From positions 1-37,101 of the forward strand of contig NYZZ01000018.1 of the NCBI GenBank assembly GCA_002687355.1: DNA of 37,101 bases, read 5' to 3'. The position numbers and the translations under genes are program-made. This DNA comes from Methanobacteriota archaeon. Its GTDB lineage: Archaea > Thermoplasmatota > Poseidoniia > MGIII > CG-Epi1. The notes under the pieces were generated by a model. The model saw only the letters and a program-made list of their open reading frames with translations, was not told the origin of the DNA and made no database searches. Position 1 is the first letter of the stretch. Every line of letters starts with the position of its first letter. Below, piece by piece: positions 16,027-26,008 of the stretch.

Positions 16027-16782
16027 TCATAATACCATTTTACCGAACAAGATGGCAATCGCGATAAGGATTACACCTCCAAGAAATTTCTGCATTGTGC
16101 GCGGTTCGTACTTGTTCGCACCTAGAGAGGAGCCTGCGGCGCCGCCGACAAGGACCGCCAGTGCCAAGGGGAGAATTGTGACAGGATCCGGGAAATTTCC
16201 TACCCGGGCAGCGAGTCCGGCACAGGAATTCAGCCAGATGAATATTGCCCCTGTAGCGGCAGCCTCCTTCTCGGTTCCCAGTCCCAGGATAATAATCAAA
16301 GGTACCAGATAGATTCCGCCGCCGATTCCCACGGCACCAGCAACAAAGCCGAGGATGCCACCAATCAGAAGCGATACAGCTAATTTTCCCGAAGAAGTGA
16401 GATTTAAGCGTAATTCCGGTCTGTCCCACACGTAAACGCGGAGCGCGACGAGGACCAGCGTTGCCATAAGCAAGAGAAAAAAGATATCTTTCTGAAAATG
16501 CAGTGAGCCCCCAACATATGCCATCGGTATGGAAGTTATTAGAAATGGGGACAGTAACCTGATTCGGCCGTGGCCGCCACGCAGAAAATTAATTGAGGCA
16601 ATGCTCGTTACAATCAGATTCAGAATTAGTGAAATAGTTGGAATTAACAGGTAATGCACTCCAATAATTGCCATCAGCGCCGTGTAGGATGAGCCACCGC
16701 CAAGTCCCACGGATGAATATAGGAAAGCAACTATGCAGAAGGCTAAAGCCAAAAAATACAGATTCGGGATTAATTCGTCCAT
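16027..16782 (-). CDS. TauE/SafE-family (sulfite exporter-like) permease
   Basis: A 251-residue membrane protein with about eight hydrophobic helices and the two internal repeats of this family: SSVGLGGGSSYTALM near residue 24 and AGAVGIGGGIYLVPL near residue 149. Members export sulfite, sulfoacetate or other organic anions across the cytoplasmic membrane; the substrate here is unknown. It is on the opposite strand to its neighbours and less GC-rich than the surrounding catabolic genes. A possible TATA-like stretch (reverse of GGTAAAAGAT) lies about 37 bp upstream of the start. Confidence 0.88.
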   Translation of the reverse strand: MDELIPNLYFLALAFCIVAFLYSSVGLGGGSSYTALMAIIGVHYLLIPTISLILNLIVTSIASINFLRGGHGRIRLLSPFLITSIPMAYVGGSLHFQKDIFFLLLMATLVLVALRVYVWDRPELRLNLTSSGKLAVSLLIGGILGFVAGAVGIGGGIYLVPLIIILGLGTEKEAAATGAIFIWLNSCAGLAARVGNFPDPVTILPLALAVLVGGAAGSSLGANKYEPRTMQKFLGGVILIAIAILFGKMVL

Positions 16783-16890
16783 TTATTGTTTTCACCTTGC
16801 AAAACGGAGACTGGGTAAAAGATAACGGGCATTAACTCTTCAAGGTTGAACACCTGAAAGCCTAATACCGCCTGTCTGAAGTCAGCGCCG

Positions 16891-17787
16891 ATGCGTCCTG
16901 AACGTGCGCTACTAAGCAAAATAGTAGATTACGCCGGGCTATTCCCGCCCGCGCAATTGCCGCTAGAAAAAGCAGTGTGTGAATACGCCGCGCACCTTGG
17001 TGAGGAGGAAGCATGGATGCTGGGGCGCTTTATCATTCCTGCACAGCGACTGGAAGAGCTAGAACCGCATCTTGTTATCTTTTCGAAACCGTTGCGTATC
17101 GTTGCATTGGGCAAAGGCGGTCGCTCCGAAGACGAGTATTTAAAAAATCTTAACCAAGACTTAACTGCTATCAAAACCTTCCGCGCCGCTCAAAACACAA
17201 CTATCAGCATCGATAGCTTTGAGGCGCGACTGCCGCCTCTGCCAGTCACCAACACATTCATTGCCAATGTGGCCAACCAATTGCGCGAAGCTGGACTGAA
17301 GCAATCGCACGAATTCGCTGTCGATGGCTGTCTCGAGTCGACCATGGCGGCGCTCGCCGCGGCTGGCGCGGGAGCGAAGCTGCGCTGCGGTGGCGTGACT
17401 GCCGACACCGTTCCGGCGCCCGAACAGGTAGCGCGCTTCATCGTCGCCGCACGTGACGCCGGTGTGCCGGCCAAGTTTACCGCCGGACTGCACCATCCAG
17501 TACGGCATTTCAGCGATGACATCCAGACCGAAATGCATGGTTTCCTGAATCTATATGTCGGTGGAATGCTAGCACACACAACAAACTTCGGATGGCAGGA
17601 GCTGGCTGGCATCATCGCCGACCAGTCACCCGACGCGTTCGCACTGACTGGCGTCGGAGTCGAGTGGCGTGGCCGGCTGGTCCGTAGCGAGGATGCGGCG
17701 CGGCTACGTGAAAACGCGCTGCTTGGACAAGGGAGTTGCTCTTTTGCCGAGCCGGTAGCTGACCTGCGCAATATGGGGTGGCTCTGA
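16891..17787 (+). CDS. Conserved protein of unknown function coupled to fumarylacetoacetase
   Basis: A 298-residue soluble protein that I do not assign to a characterised family. Its second half alternates strands and helices like a TIM barrel and holds the most conserved-looking motifs: KLRCGGVTAD near residue 165, PAKFTAGLHHPVRHF near residue 197 and GFLNLYVGG. The Lys, Cys and His-His residues there could be catalytic. The stop overlaps the fumarylacetoacetase ATG (TGATG), so the two are translationally coupled. In the homogentisate pathway the missing activity at this point is maleylacetoacetate isomerase, so a role in that step or in quality control of the intermediate is a reasonable hypothesis, not a demonstrated one. 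An AT-rich box (CCTAATAC) lies about 26 bp upstream. Confidence 0.75.
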   Translation: MRPERALLSKIVDYAGLFPPAQLPLEKAVCEYAAHLGEEEAWMLGRFIIPAQRLEELEPHLVIFSKPLRIVALGKGGRSEDEYLKNLNQDLTAIKTFRAAQNTTISIDSFEARLPPLPVTNTFIANVANQLREAGLKQSHEFAVDGCLESTMAALAAAGAGAKLRCGGVTADTVPAPEQVARFIVAARDAGVPAKFTAGLHHPVRHFSDDIQTEMHGFLNLYVGGMLAHTTNFGWQELAGIIADQSPDAFALTGVGVEWRGRLVRSEDAARLRENALLGQGSCSFAEPVADLRNMGWL

Positions 17788-19064
17788 TGGCTAGCGAAGC
17801 TAACAACCCAGCGTTGCGGTCATGGATTGAAGTTGAGACGAATTCACACTTTCCAATCCAGAACTTGCCATTCGGAATTTGCCGCTCCCCTGCCGGGGGC
17901 GATCTGCACGTCTGTTCTGCCATTGGGGAGTTCGTTATCGACCTAGCAGCGCTAGACGAGGTCGGAGCTTTCGATGACACACCAGTCGCCGGCACCGAAG
18001 TATTTCATGAACCGACGCTGAACGCTTTCATGGCGCTCGGCCGAGAAGCGTGGTCGGCAACCCGGCAGGCGCTGAGCCAGTTACTGCGCGACGATTGCGA
18101 CGAGCTACGCGATAATACTGAACTGTGCGGACGAGCGCTGCAGCCTGCCAACGAAATAGAGCTACAACTGCCAGTAGATGTCGGTGACTACACCGACTTT
18201 TACTCATCTCGTGAGCACGCTACTAACGTCGGGACTCTATTCCGTGGCGCCGATAACGCACTGCTGCCAAACTGGCTGCACCTCCCTGTTGGCTACCACG
18301 GCCGCTCTTCCTCAATTGTCGTCAGCGGCGCCCCAGTGCGACGACCGCAAGGGCAAACGCGTCCCGATGATAAACAACCTCCCGTGTTTGGTACCAGTAA
18401 CATGGTCGACTTCGAGCTGGAGATGGGGTTCTTTGTCGGTCCTGGCAACGTGCTCGGCAAACCTGTTCCCGTCGGCGAAGCAGAGGAGCACATCTTCGGG
18501 ATGGTACTGGTCAATGACTGGTCAGCGCGCGACATCCAGAAGTGGGAATACCAACCGCTCGGCCCCTTCCTAGCGAAGAACTTTGCGACAACCGTCTCGC
18601 CTTGGGTCGTGACGCTAGATGCACTGGAGCCATTCCGCTGTCGCGGCCCTGAGCAAGAGCCACGACCGCTGGCCTATCTTCAGTGCAACGACGGTGCGTT
18701 CGATATTGCCCTGGAAGTGTGGCTGACGCCTGACGGGGCAACAGCAACGCGAATCTGTGAGAGCAATTTCCGTTATCTTTACTGGTCAATGGCGCAGCAA
18801 CTAGCGCACCATACTGTCGGCGGCTGCAATCTGCGTACTGGTGACCTGCTCGCTTCCGGCACTATTTCAGGGCAAACTAATGGCAGTCGGGGTTCACTAC
18901 TCGAACTTGCGTGGCGTGGAGAGGAACCACTGAGCCTCGATTCGGGCGAGCAACGCAGCTCGGTGCAGGACGGAGATACCGTTACGCTGACCGGCTGGTG
19001 TCAAGGCGACGGCTACCGCATCGGTTTCGGCGAGTGTTCTGGCCAGCTGCTGACCGCACACTGA
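17787..19064 (+). CDS. fahA: Fumarylacetoacetase
   Basis: A 425-residue enzyme that cleaves fumarylacetoacetate into fumarate and acetoacetate, the last step of tyrosine degradation. N-terminal domain motif: FPIQNLPFGIC. Catalytic domain motifs: DYTDFYSSREHA, NWLHLPVGYHGRSSS, the metal-binding DFELEMGFFVG, and NDWSARDIQKWEYQPLGPF. Length and order are normal for the two-domain (eukaryote-like) FAH. The ATG at 17787 overlaps the upstream stop by one base; an in-frame GTG at 17778 is less likely. Downstream, a strong TATA box for aglB begins about 35 bp past the stop. Confidence 0.96.
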   Translation: MASEANNPALRSWIEVETNSHFPIQNLPFGICRSPAGGDLHVCSAIGEFVIDLAALDEVGAFDDTPVAGTEVFHEPTLNAFMALGREAWSATRQALSQLLRDDCDELRDNTELCGRALQPANEIELQLPVDVGDYTDFYSSREHATNVGTLFRGADNALLPNWLHLPVGYHGRSSSIVVSGAPVRRPQGQTRPDDKQPPVFGTSNMVDFELEMGFFVGPGNVLGKPVPVGEAEEHIFGMVLVNDWSARDIQKWEYQPLGPFLAKNFATTVSPWVVTLDALEPFRCRGPEQEPRPLAYLQCNDGAFDIALEVWLTPDGATATRICESNFRYLYWSMAQQLAHHTVGGCNLRTGDLLASGTISGQTNGSRGSLLELAWRGEEPLSLDSGEQRSSVQDGDTVTLTGWCQGDGYRIGFGECSGQLLTAH

Positions 19065-19098
19065 CCCTTCGCGCGTAAGGCGCGTTCGAGCTAGCGCT

Positions 19099-19106
19099 TA
19101 TATAAA
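19099..19106 (+). promoter_or_regulatory. Strong TATA box upstream of aglB
   Basis: TATATAAA, within CTTATATAAACC, is the clearest TATA box in the window. Its centre is about 57 bp before the ATG at 19160, so aglB should have a leader of about 30 nt, in contrast to the leaderless spacing at many other genes here. Confidence 0.65.
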
Positions 19107-19159
19107 CCAGCGAGTGGCGCCCCTTCCGGCCGCCTCGGGCAGCCGGCGCAGGACTCAAC

Positions 19160-22100
19160 ATGGCTCGTCGCACGCGTAGGCGCCGTGAGAGCGCACGCAG
19201 TCGCCCGCTACTACATCCCAGCGCAGCTGCCGCCGTCACACCGACTGCTACGCCAGTCCGAACGCGTGAACCGGTCGAACCGCTCCACTGGCCCAGTGTA
19301 CTATCGCTACTCGGTATTTTCCTGCTCGCACTCACGCTGCGGACTGCCTGGACACTTGAGCCAGCGACCGCCGACGGCTTCCAGCTAACTGGAGGCAGCG
19401 ACCCATACTACCACAAGTGGGTGGTTGACCATGTCAGCGCGACTGGCGAGCACCTAGTCCACGATGATATGCTCAACTACCCCTATGGGGCGAACAACAA
19501 CCGGCCGCCGCTCTTCGACTGGTCCATTGCCATTGCGGGGCTAGCGCTGGCGCCCTTCTTCGGTGACGTTGAGGAGTCGACCTGGTGGGCGATGGAGGTG
19601 CTGCCCGCAATCTACGGTGCACTCATTGTCTTTCCCATTTACGCTATCGGTCGTGCACAGTTCGGCCGGCAAGCGGGACTACTAGCAGCGCTCTTCATTG
19701 CAGCCAACTCAGGGCATATTTCGCACTCGACCCTCTCGCTGGCTGATCACGACTCCTACATCGCGTTCTTTGGAACCTGCGCCTTCTTTTTCTTCATGCG
19801 AGCGCTCACTGAAGGGGGCGATGCCCGCTGGATTGCAGACTGGCGCTCTGTCGAGAGTGTCCGCAGTGGCTTCGCAAACTTCCTGCACTCCGAGCGGCTG
19901 GCGCTCGGCTACGCTGGACTTACGGGCATGACTTTGGCGCTGATTGCGCTAAGTTGGAAGGGATTTCCCTACCTGATGGTCATCATCGCCACCTATCTAG
20001 TACTGCAAATGGTCGTCAACCAGTTTCGAAGAGTCGACAGCCTGACCACTGCGATGCTCGGTATTGTCGCACTTTCGCTGCCACTCCTGATCTCATTTCC
20101 CTACTACCACCATATGGGGTTCATCGAAACCTGGTGGGACGCACCTGCCTACGTCCTGCTCGCCTTTATCGGCGCATCGGCACTGCTGGTGCCAACACGG
20201 GACCTGCCGTGGCTGCTGGTGCTAGGTGGCACTGCCACAGTCGCTACCATCGGTTACCTGCTGCTCACCTATGTCTTCACCGAACTAGGATTTCTGCTCT
20301 TCAGCGGGCAGGGCTACTTCGTCCGTACCAAGCTATTCGACACTATTGCTGAGGCGCAGCCACCCACCTTCGCCAATTTTGTCTTTTCCTTTGGGCCAAT
20401 CTCTGTCTGGTTCGGCTTCTTTGGACTGGCTTGGATGGCATGGCAGCTTTCCGGCGGTCGCACCTGGAAGAAGGACTACCTCTTCATCCTGACATGGTCG
20501 GCGGTTGCACTCTACATGGCGCAGTCCGCCATCCGCTTCATCTTCAACGCTACGCCAGTGATGGCATTGCTCTCGGGCTGGGTCACCTGGCAGCTCATCG
20601 AGCGTGCCGACTTCGGTGCGGTGCTGCAGGCATGGCGGCACTACTGGGGTCGCTATGGGCCGACCGTTTTCTTCCTAGCGCTTGGCTCGCTGTTGACAGG
20701 AGTTCTGTCTATTTTCGTGGTCGGGCTGCTGGAAGGCTTTCTGATTGGTATTCTACTGCTGGCACTGGTGCTGCTCCTCGGCGTCATGGCGGCAGGCGAA
20801 GACCAGTACCGTTTACGTGACCGCCTAAGCGGACTGCGACGCGCGTTCGAGATTAAACGACCGGCAATCGCGTTCGTAGTTGTAGGACTGCTGTTGCTTC
20901 CAAATGGCTTTCAGGGCTACGACGCCGGTATCCCCTACGAATCCAAGAAAGATCATGATACTGCAGTCTACGATTTTCTGCGCTACTCGCTGCTGCGACC
21001 GGATGAGTATCAGTACGCCGAGCGCGCCAATACCACTCTCTATCCTGACGGCGTAGTTGGGATGTATAATCGCACTGATAGCAGCGAGTTGTGGTATCTG
21101 GGGCTCAGTGGCCCGTCTTTCCCGGCCGACTACTGGATTGAGGGGCTAGAGTGGCTGGCGGAGCAGGACACTCACCTGCCGCCCCAGCAGCGACCTGGGT
21201 TCATTTCTTGGTGGGATTACGGCTTTTGGGCCATCGACATCGGAGAGCACCCGACCGTGGCAGACAATTTCCAGTACGGCTACCAGATGGCGGGCAACTT
21301 CATCGCTGCCCAATCAGAACAGGAGGCCATGGCGCTGATACTCTACCGCCTCATTGAACCAGAGGTGGACCGCAAGGGTGACCAGCGTTTCTCACCTCCA
21401 GTACGCGAGGTACTGCTACAGCACTACAGCGAGGATCAAGTGACGCAACTGGAGCATATCATCGCCAACGCGAGCGACTATATCCCTGACGATGACCCGG
21501 AGCTTAACCGACGTAACGCCGCCATCCGCGCCGGACGACCCATCTTGATGTCACAGCCGACCGATGTATTGGCTGACGCCATCTACGGCATCGAACAAGT
21601 GACTGGGCACTCCATTCGCTACTTCGCCGCCGACACGCGCCTTATGCCCTACTCGGCCGATAATACCGGTATCCTCTACGCGCCGGTAACACTCGCCGAT
21701 TACGAAATTGGAGATTTCGTCGAGGTGCAAGCTGTTCTCTCTAACGGCGAAACACTCGGCTTCACCGACGCTACAGAGATGCTGAAGCAGGACCCCACCC
21801 TGACCGTTACCGCACAGGAACTGACCTACAAAGAACGCTTCCTGAACTCTATGTTCTACCGTGCCTTCATCGGCTGGTCTGGTCCTGACCTAGGACGACC
21901 AATCGAAGATGGGATTCCCGGTATCTCCGGTGCGCTGGGTAGCGATCGTAACCTGCCCCCTATCCCGGCCTGGAACCTAACCCATTTCCGGTTGGTCGAG
22001 TTCAATAGCGGACTGCGCATCCTGAAATACTACGACGGCGCTGAAATATCTGGTGTTGTACGTACCCCCGACGGGGCGCCAGTACCGTACGCCAACCTGA

Positions 22101-25100
22101 CGCTAGTCGATGAGCTCCGCACCCCGCACGCGACCACCACCACCGACGACTATGGTCGCTACAGCCTGCTGGCGACTGCCGGTAACCACTCGCTGGCGGT
22201 CTCACTCGGAGGCTGGGAGAGCGACCAGGAAAAACTCTTCCTCACATCCAACAACTTGCTTACCATCCGCGAGTCGCTGCTAATCTCGGAGGCTCAGGCT
22301 ACCCGCCAGACGGATTGGCAAATTGAGTTAGACTTGGAGGTCGAACCGGCCAGCGTCAGCGGTCGACTCTTTTGGGACAAAACCGATGGAGAGCAGCCAC
22401 TCACTGGCGTCAGCGTTACTGCCCGGCAAGAATCTACAGACCGTGAATTCAGTGCGCTTAGCGATGGTGACGGTAACTACGTGCTGGAAGGTCTGGCCCC
22501 GAGTGAATACGTAATCACTGCCGACTACCGCGGTCACACGCTCGAGCTGGCGAGCTACGAGGGCGGTGCTGCGCTGCGTGCAGGACAGGCAGTAACGGCC
22601 GACGGCAGGTTCGCACCGGCACTGGTGTCGGGACGACTAGACTTCTCGCCGGAACTGACAGCGCGCCCGGTAGGGCTAATCCTTCACGACCACACCAACG
22701 GAACACTGATGGAACAGACCACTAGTGGAATGTTCGACTTCGGTGAACTACTTCCGGGCAGTTATACACTACAGCTGCTAGCTGACGACCTGCACAGCGA
22801 GTGGGGTAACAATACCCTGCCACTCGAGCTGGAAGCAGGAGATTTTGTGAGTCAGAACCTGAGTCTAGTGGGCGGCTTCCGACTGGAAGGGGTACTCACC
22901 AGCGGCGGTCAACCAATCTTTGATGAACAAATTTCCATCAAGGAAGTGAGTGGACAGCGCACTGCCGAGGTTTTCAGCACCGCCAGTGGCTATTTCACCA
23001 CAGTTCTACCGCACGGCCTATACGATTTGTACACCTTACAGGAGCATGGCGACGCTGTTACAGTCTATCTGGACCGAGTAGATAGTGAAAGCTATAGCGG
23101 GCCACTGGACGCGAGGCTAGTGGCAGGGAGTCGTGTCAGTGGCACGCTATTCATAGATTTGAACGGTAACGGACTTCACGATCACGACCTAGACGAAAAG
23201 ATAGCTGGTGGCATCTCGGTGCACTTCGACTCGCCCTACGGGAAGATTGAGGTTCCAACCAATTCTTTAGGTGATTACGAAGCGATTCTGCCACAGGGAG
23301 ACTTCACTGCCCACGCACTGAAAATGGACGAGAGGGGCGCGATGGCAGTGTTGCGGGTAATACAGGTGGAATACGGCAGCACGACTGCCGACTTGCCGTT
23401 GCTCCCGGCACAAGACTTGATGGTGCGGCTATATGAACAGCACCTAGGACAGGACCTGCCAGCTGATGGGTTGCTACAGCTGGAAGGCGACGGAGGTAGT
23501 CTCTCTACCTGGGTAACCGAAGCGGGCGGCGCTCTGATTTTGCCGTCAGGCAGCTACCGCCCGACGCTTGAGAAAAACGGCTACCACCTGATCGATGGGG
23601 AACGCTTCCAGCACTACGCAATACAGGAAGTTGTGCTGGAAATAGAGCGCGACCCGGTCGAAGTGAGTGGGCAACTGCTCTACTCCGGTGCGCCCGTAGG
23701 TGAATTCCAGATTAGCTTTATCCCCCTTAGTCAGCCCGAATATTACTATTTAAATTTCAGCACCGACGCATATGGCAATTTTGCGGTGCAACTACCACCC
23801 GACCAGTATCTCTATAGATTCAGCCGCGAAGTCGACGGCGTACGCTATCTAGCAGAGGGGCTGCTAGAACTAGAACTGGCTTCGCCGCCAGTTGCACTCG
23901 GAGTTGTCGAGACGGAGCTAGCGCTACATGTTGCAGGCCACGCCATTGGCGGAGCCGTGTCACAAGGAGGACAGCTGCATTTCACAGATACCGAGGACTC
24001 GGAACGCATTATCACGCTTGAGGCGACTCGCATTGACGGCTTCAATGGATGGGTCCCTCCGGGCGAATGGTGGGTACAATTCAATGATTTTTCGAACAGC
24101 AACCACTGGAGTTGGTTATCGACACTTCAGCTGGATACGCCGGTGGAGTTGGAGTTGGGGTTGACGCAGGGTCACTACCTGCACGGCGCGCTGCTATCGG
24201 GGCCAACTGGCCAAGTAGTCGAGGAGCCAGTAACCCTACAACTCAGCTCACCCGGTGGCACCCTGTTTATCGACGTGGAAGGTGGGGACTTCGATCCGCG
24301 CGATCTGCCGCCCGGCGAATATCTGCTTGATGCTGAACCAGAAGGCTTCCTGCCCTACTCGCAGGCAATCGAAATCGATGGTGCAACCTTCATGACAATA
24401 GAACTTGTGCCTGAGCCGGTCCCTCTGACGCTAAACCTGAGCTACCGCAACGCAAGCGGGAGCAAGCTGCCGCTAGCAGCAGGCATTAATCTAACACTCA
24501 GCCGCGAGGGGTATAGCCAAACCTGGACCACTGACGAGAACGGCAGCTTGACGCTGCCAGAGCTAATCCCAGCACGCTACGACTTGCTTGTCGACGCACA
24601 GCCCGGTGGAGGTGGCGACCGATTCAGCTTAGATCGCAGTCTGAACCTGCGCCCCGGACAAGGACACCAATACTTCGACTACACTGCTAGCTGGGAAGTA
24701 CAGGTGCAGGGTCGTGTGTTCTACGACCGCGACTTTGACGGCAAAACCGATGTAAACGAGCTGCTCCCCGATGCACAGGTCGAGTTTCATGATATGGCAG
24801 GTGCGACGATCATTGCTAGTCTGCAGACCAACGCTAACGGTGACTTCACTACCTGGCTGGTGCCTGGAAATTACTTGCTCTGGACCCGCTCCAGCACGGA
24901 CGCTAGCTACGTACTGCTTGAAACCCTAGAACTTGAAGGCTCTCTTGATCAAGATTTCTCGCTACAGCGTGGAGTCCACTATGCGCCCACCTTCCTGCGT
25001 GGCGACGACGGGAGTCCACTACCGGACCGGACTGTGACAGTCAGTGGCGGCCCAACGCCACTCGAGCTGCAGGCCAGCGACGGCACTCTCGAGCTACTGC

Positions 25101-26008
25101 TACCGGCAGGCGAGTATCATTTGGAGGCTGAATGGACCGAGCTGGAGTCTAGCCCCGACTGGATTTACGTTCTGGACCGCGATGAAACACTGACGCTGGA
25201 ACGCGACGGCGAGGTGTCGACTATCGAGCTGGAGCGGCAGCTGCTCCGAGGGGTCGACATCGTACTTGACCAGCAAATGGCCACGGGCACACTGGGGCAA
25301 TCGATTGACTTCGTGTTCAACTTGACTGGCAGCGGCTACCGCACTACTACCTTCAGCGCCTCGGTCTCGGACGCGCCAGCCAACTGGACCGCTAACTTCG
25401 GCTCGGGAGGACAGGTAACCGTTGCACAGGGCGAGACCGTGCAAACGATGTTGACCGTGATTCCCGACGACGGAGTCGTGCCTGGTGCATTCACCTGGTG
25501 GCAGGTTAGCTTCACCTGGACTGGCAGTGGCGAGCAAGACCCGCTTACCTACAACTACGAGCTACAGGTTATGCCACAGCAGCGACCGGCCCCTGATTTC
25601 ACAATTAGCGAGGTGACTTGGTCACCCTTTGAGTCTATCGTTACGGGGAGCGAGGTAACGCTGCGCGCGACAGTGCAAAACACCATCCATAATTCCGGGA
25701 CTCACTTTCCGCAGGTGACATTTTACGCGGGTGACGAAATCATCGAGATGACTAGTGCCGAGTTCGACGGTGAAAGCGAGTGGCTAGTCGAGACCACCTG
25801 GACGGCTGATGAGGGAAACACCGTAATTCGAGTTATGATCGACCCCGAGTCGCTGTTCGAGGAGCAAGATGAGACAAACAATGAACAACTGCTGACGCTG
25901 GCCGTCTACACACCAGTCGAAGAGAGTGAGGAGACGCCTTGGATACTAGGAGCTGCTGTCGTGCTGCTGCTAATGATTGCCTACTTCGCGTTCCGGTTAC
26001 GTCGCTAG
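19160..26008 (+). CDS. aglB: Giant AglB-type oligosaccharyltransferase with extracellular Ig-like array
   Basis: A 2282-residue protein. Residues 50-600 hold many transmembrane helices of the STT3/AglB core, with GGSDPYYHKW near 78 (acidic, metal-binding loop) and LADHDSYIAFF. The acceptor-binding WWDYG motif is at 684-688. The core is complete by about residue 955. The rest is unusual: a long array of carboxypeptidase-regulatory/CnaB-like beta domains (repeated pattern of G-x-V/L...DGxG-Y/F) to about 2030, two SdrD-B-like units (DLNGNGLHD near 1330 and DRDFDGKTD near 1858), an NEW3-like region (2035-2135), a CARDB-like domain (from about 2145) and a final transmembrane helix (2258-2278). It transfers lipid-linked glycan to Asn of exported proteins. 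The extension is about 1300 residues beyond a usual AglB. Confidence 0.93.
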   Translation: MARRTRRRRESARSRPLLHPSAAAAVTPTATPVRTREPVEPLHWPSVLSLLGIFLLALTLRTAWTLEPATADGFQLTGGSDPYYHKWVVDHVSATGEHLVHDDMLNYPYGANNNRPPLFDWSIAIAGLALAPFFGDVEESTWWAMEVLPAIYGALIVFPIYAIGRAQFGRQAGLLAALFIAANSGHISHSTLSLADHDSYIAFFGTCAFFFFMRALTEGGDARWIADWRSVESVRSGFANFLHSERLALGYAGLTGMTLALIALSWKGFPYLMVIIATYLVLQMVVNQFRRVDSLTTAMLGIVALSLPLLISFPYYHHMGFIETWWDAPAYVLLAFIGASALLVPTRDLPWLLVLGGTATVATIGYLLLTYVFTELGFLLFSGQGYFVRTKLFDTIAEAQPPTFANFVFSFGPISVWFGFFGLAWMAWQLSGGRTWKKDYLFILTWSAVALYMAQSAIRFIFNATPVMALLSGWVTWQLIERADFGAVLQAWRHYWGRYGPTVFFLALGSLLTGVLSIFVVGLLEGFLIGILLLALVLLLGVMAAGEDQYRLRDRLSGLRRAFEIKRPAIAFVVVGLLLLPNGFQGYDAGIPYESKKDHDTAVYDFLRYSLLRPDEYQYAERANTTLYPDGVVGMYNRTDSSELWYLGLSGPSFPADYWIEGLEWLAEQDTHLPPQQRPGFISWWDYGFWAIDIGEHPTVADNFQYGYQMAGNFIAAQSEQEAMALILYRLIEPEVDRKGDQRFSPPVREVLLQHYSEDQVTQLEHIIANASDYIPDDDPELNRRNAAIRAGRPILMSQPTDVLADAIYGIEQVTGHSIRYFAADTRLMPYSADNTGILYAPVTLADYEIGDFVEVQAVLSNGETLGFTDATEMLKQDPTLTVTAQELTYKERFLNSMFYRAFIGWSGPDLGRPIEDGIPGISGALGSDRNLPPIPAWNLTHFRLVEFNSGLRILKYYDGAEISGVVRTPDGAPVPYANLTLVDELRTPHATTTTDDYGRYSLLATAGNHSLAVSLGGWESDQEKLFLTSNNLLTIRESLLISEAQATRQTDWQIELDLEVEPASVSGRLFWDKTDGEQPLTGVSVTARQESTDREFSALSDGDGNYVLEGLAPSEYVITADYRGHTLELASYEGGAALRAGQAVTADGRFAPALVSGRLDFSPELTARPVGLILHDHTNGTLMEQTTSGMFDFGELLPGSYTLQLLADDLHSEWGNNTLPLELEAGDFVSQNLSLVGGFRLEGVLTSGGQPIFDEQISIKEVSGQRTAEVFSTASGYFTTVLPHGLYDLYTLQEHGDAVTVYLDRVDSESYSGPLDARLVAGSRVSGTLFIDLNGNGLHDHDLDEKIAGGISVHFDSPYGKIEVPTNSLGDYEAILPQGDFTAHALKMDERGAMAVLRVIQVEYGSTTADLPLLPAQDLMVRLYEQHLGQDLPADGLLQLEGDGGSLSTWVTEAGGALILPSGSYRPTLEKNGYHLIDGERFQHYAIQEVVLEIERDPVEVSGQLLYSGAPVGEFQISFIPLSQPEYYYLNFSTDAYGNFAVQLPPDQYLYRFSREVDGVRYLAEGLLELELASPPVALGVVETELALHVAGHAIGGAVSQGGQLHFTDTEDSERIITLEATRIDGFNGWVPPGEWWVQFNDFSNSNHWSWLSTLQLDTPVELELGLTQGHYLHGALLSGPTGQVVEEPVTLQLSSPGGTLFIDVEGGDFDPRDLPPGEYLLDAEPEGFLPYSQAIEIDGATFMTIELVPEPVPLTLNLSYRNASGSKLPLAAGINLTLSREGYSQTWTTDENGSLTLPELIPARYDLLVDAQPGGGGDRFSLDRSLNLRPGQGHQYFDYTASWEVQVQGRVFYDRDFDGKTDVNELLPDAQVEFHDMAGATIIASLQTNANGDFTTWLVPGNYLLWTRSSTDASYVLLETLELEGSLDQDFSLQRGVHYAPTFLRGDDGSPLPDRTVTVSGGPTPLELQASDGTLELLLPAGEYHLEAEWTELESSPDWIYVLDRDETLTLERDGEVSTIELERQLLRGVDIVLDQQMATGTLGQSIDFVFNLTGSGYRTTTFSASVSDAPANWTANFGSGGQVTVAQGETVQTMLTVIPDDGVVPGAFTWWQVSFTWTGSGEQDPLTYNYELQVMPQQRPAPDFTISEVTWSPFESIVTGSEVTLRATVQNTIHNSGTHFPQVTFYAGDEIIEMTSAEFDGESEWLVETTWTADEGNTVIRVMIDPESLFEEQDETNNEQLLTLAVYTPVEESEETPWILGAAVVLLLMIAYFAFRLRR
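22024..25250 (+). other. Beta-sandwich domain array within AglB
   Basis: About a dozen diverged units of roughly 80-95 residues follow the catalytic domain. Each has a start like VSGxL or V.GRLFWD, a central T/S-D-x-x-G-x-Y/F turn (for example TTDDYGRYSLLAT, SDGDGNYVLEG, TNANGDFTTWL) and a PGxY/PGEY end. This is the pattern of carboxypeptidase-regulatory or Cna-B folds. DNA identity between units is low, so this is an old array and not a recent expansion. It probably forms a rod outside the cell. Confidence 0.75.

Noticed and set aside
22024-25250. Possible separate adhesin gene instead of part of AglB
   Set aside because: The frame is continuous with the AglB core, with no stop, promoter-like box or signal peptide at the boundary.
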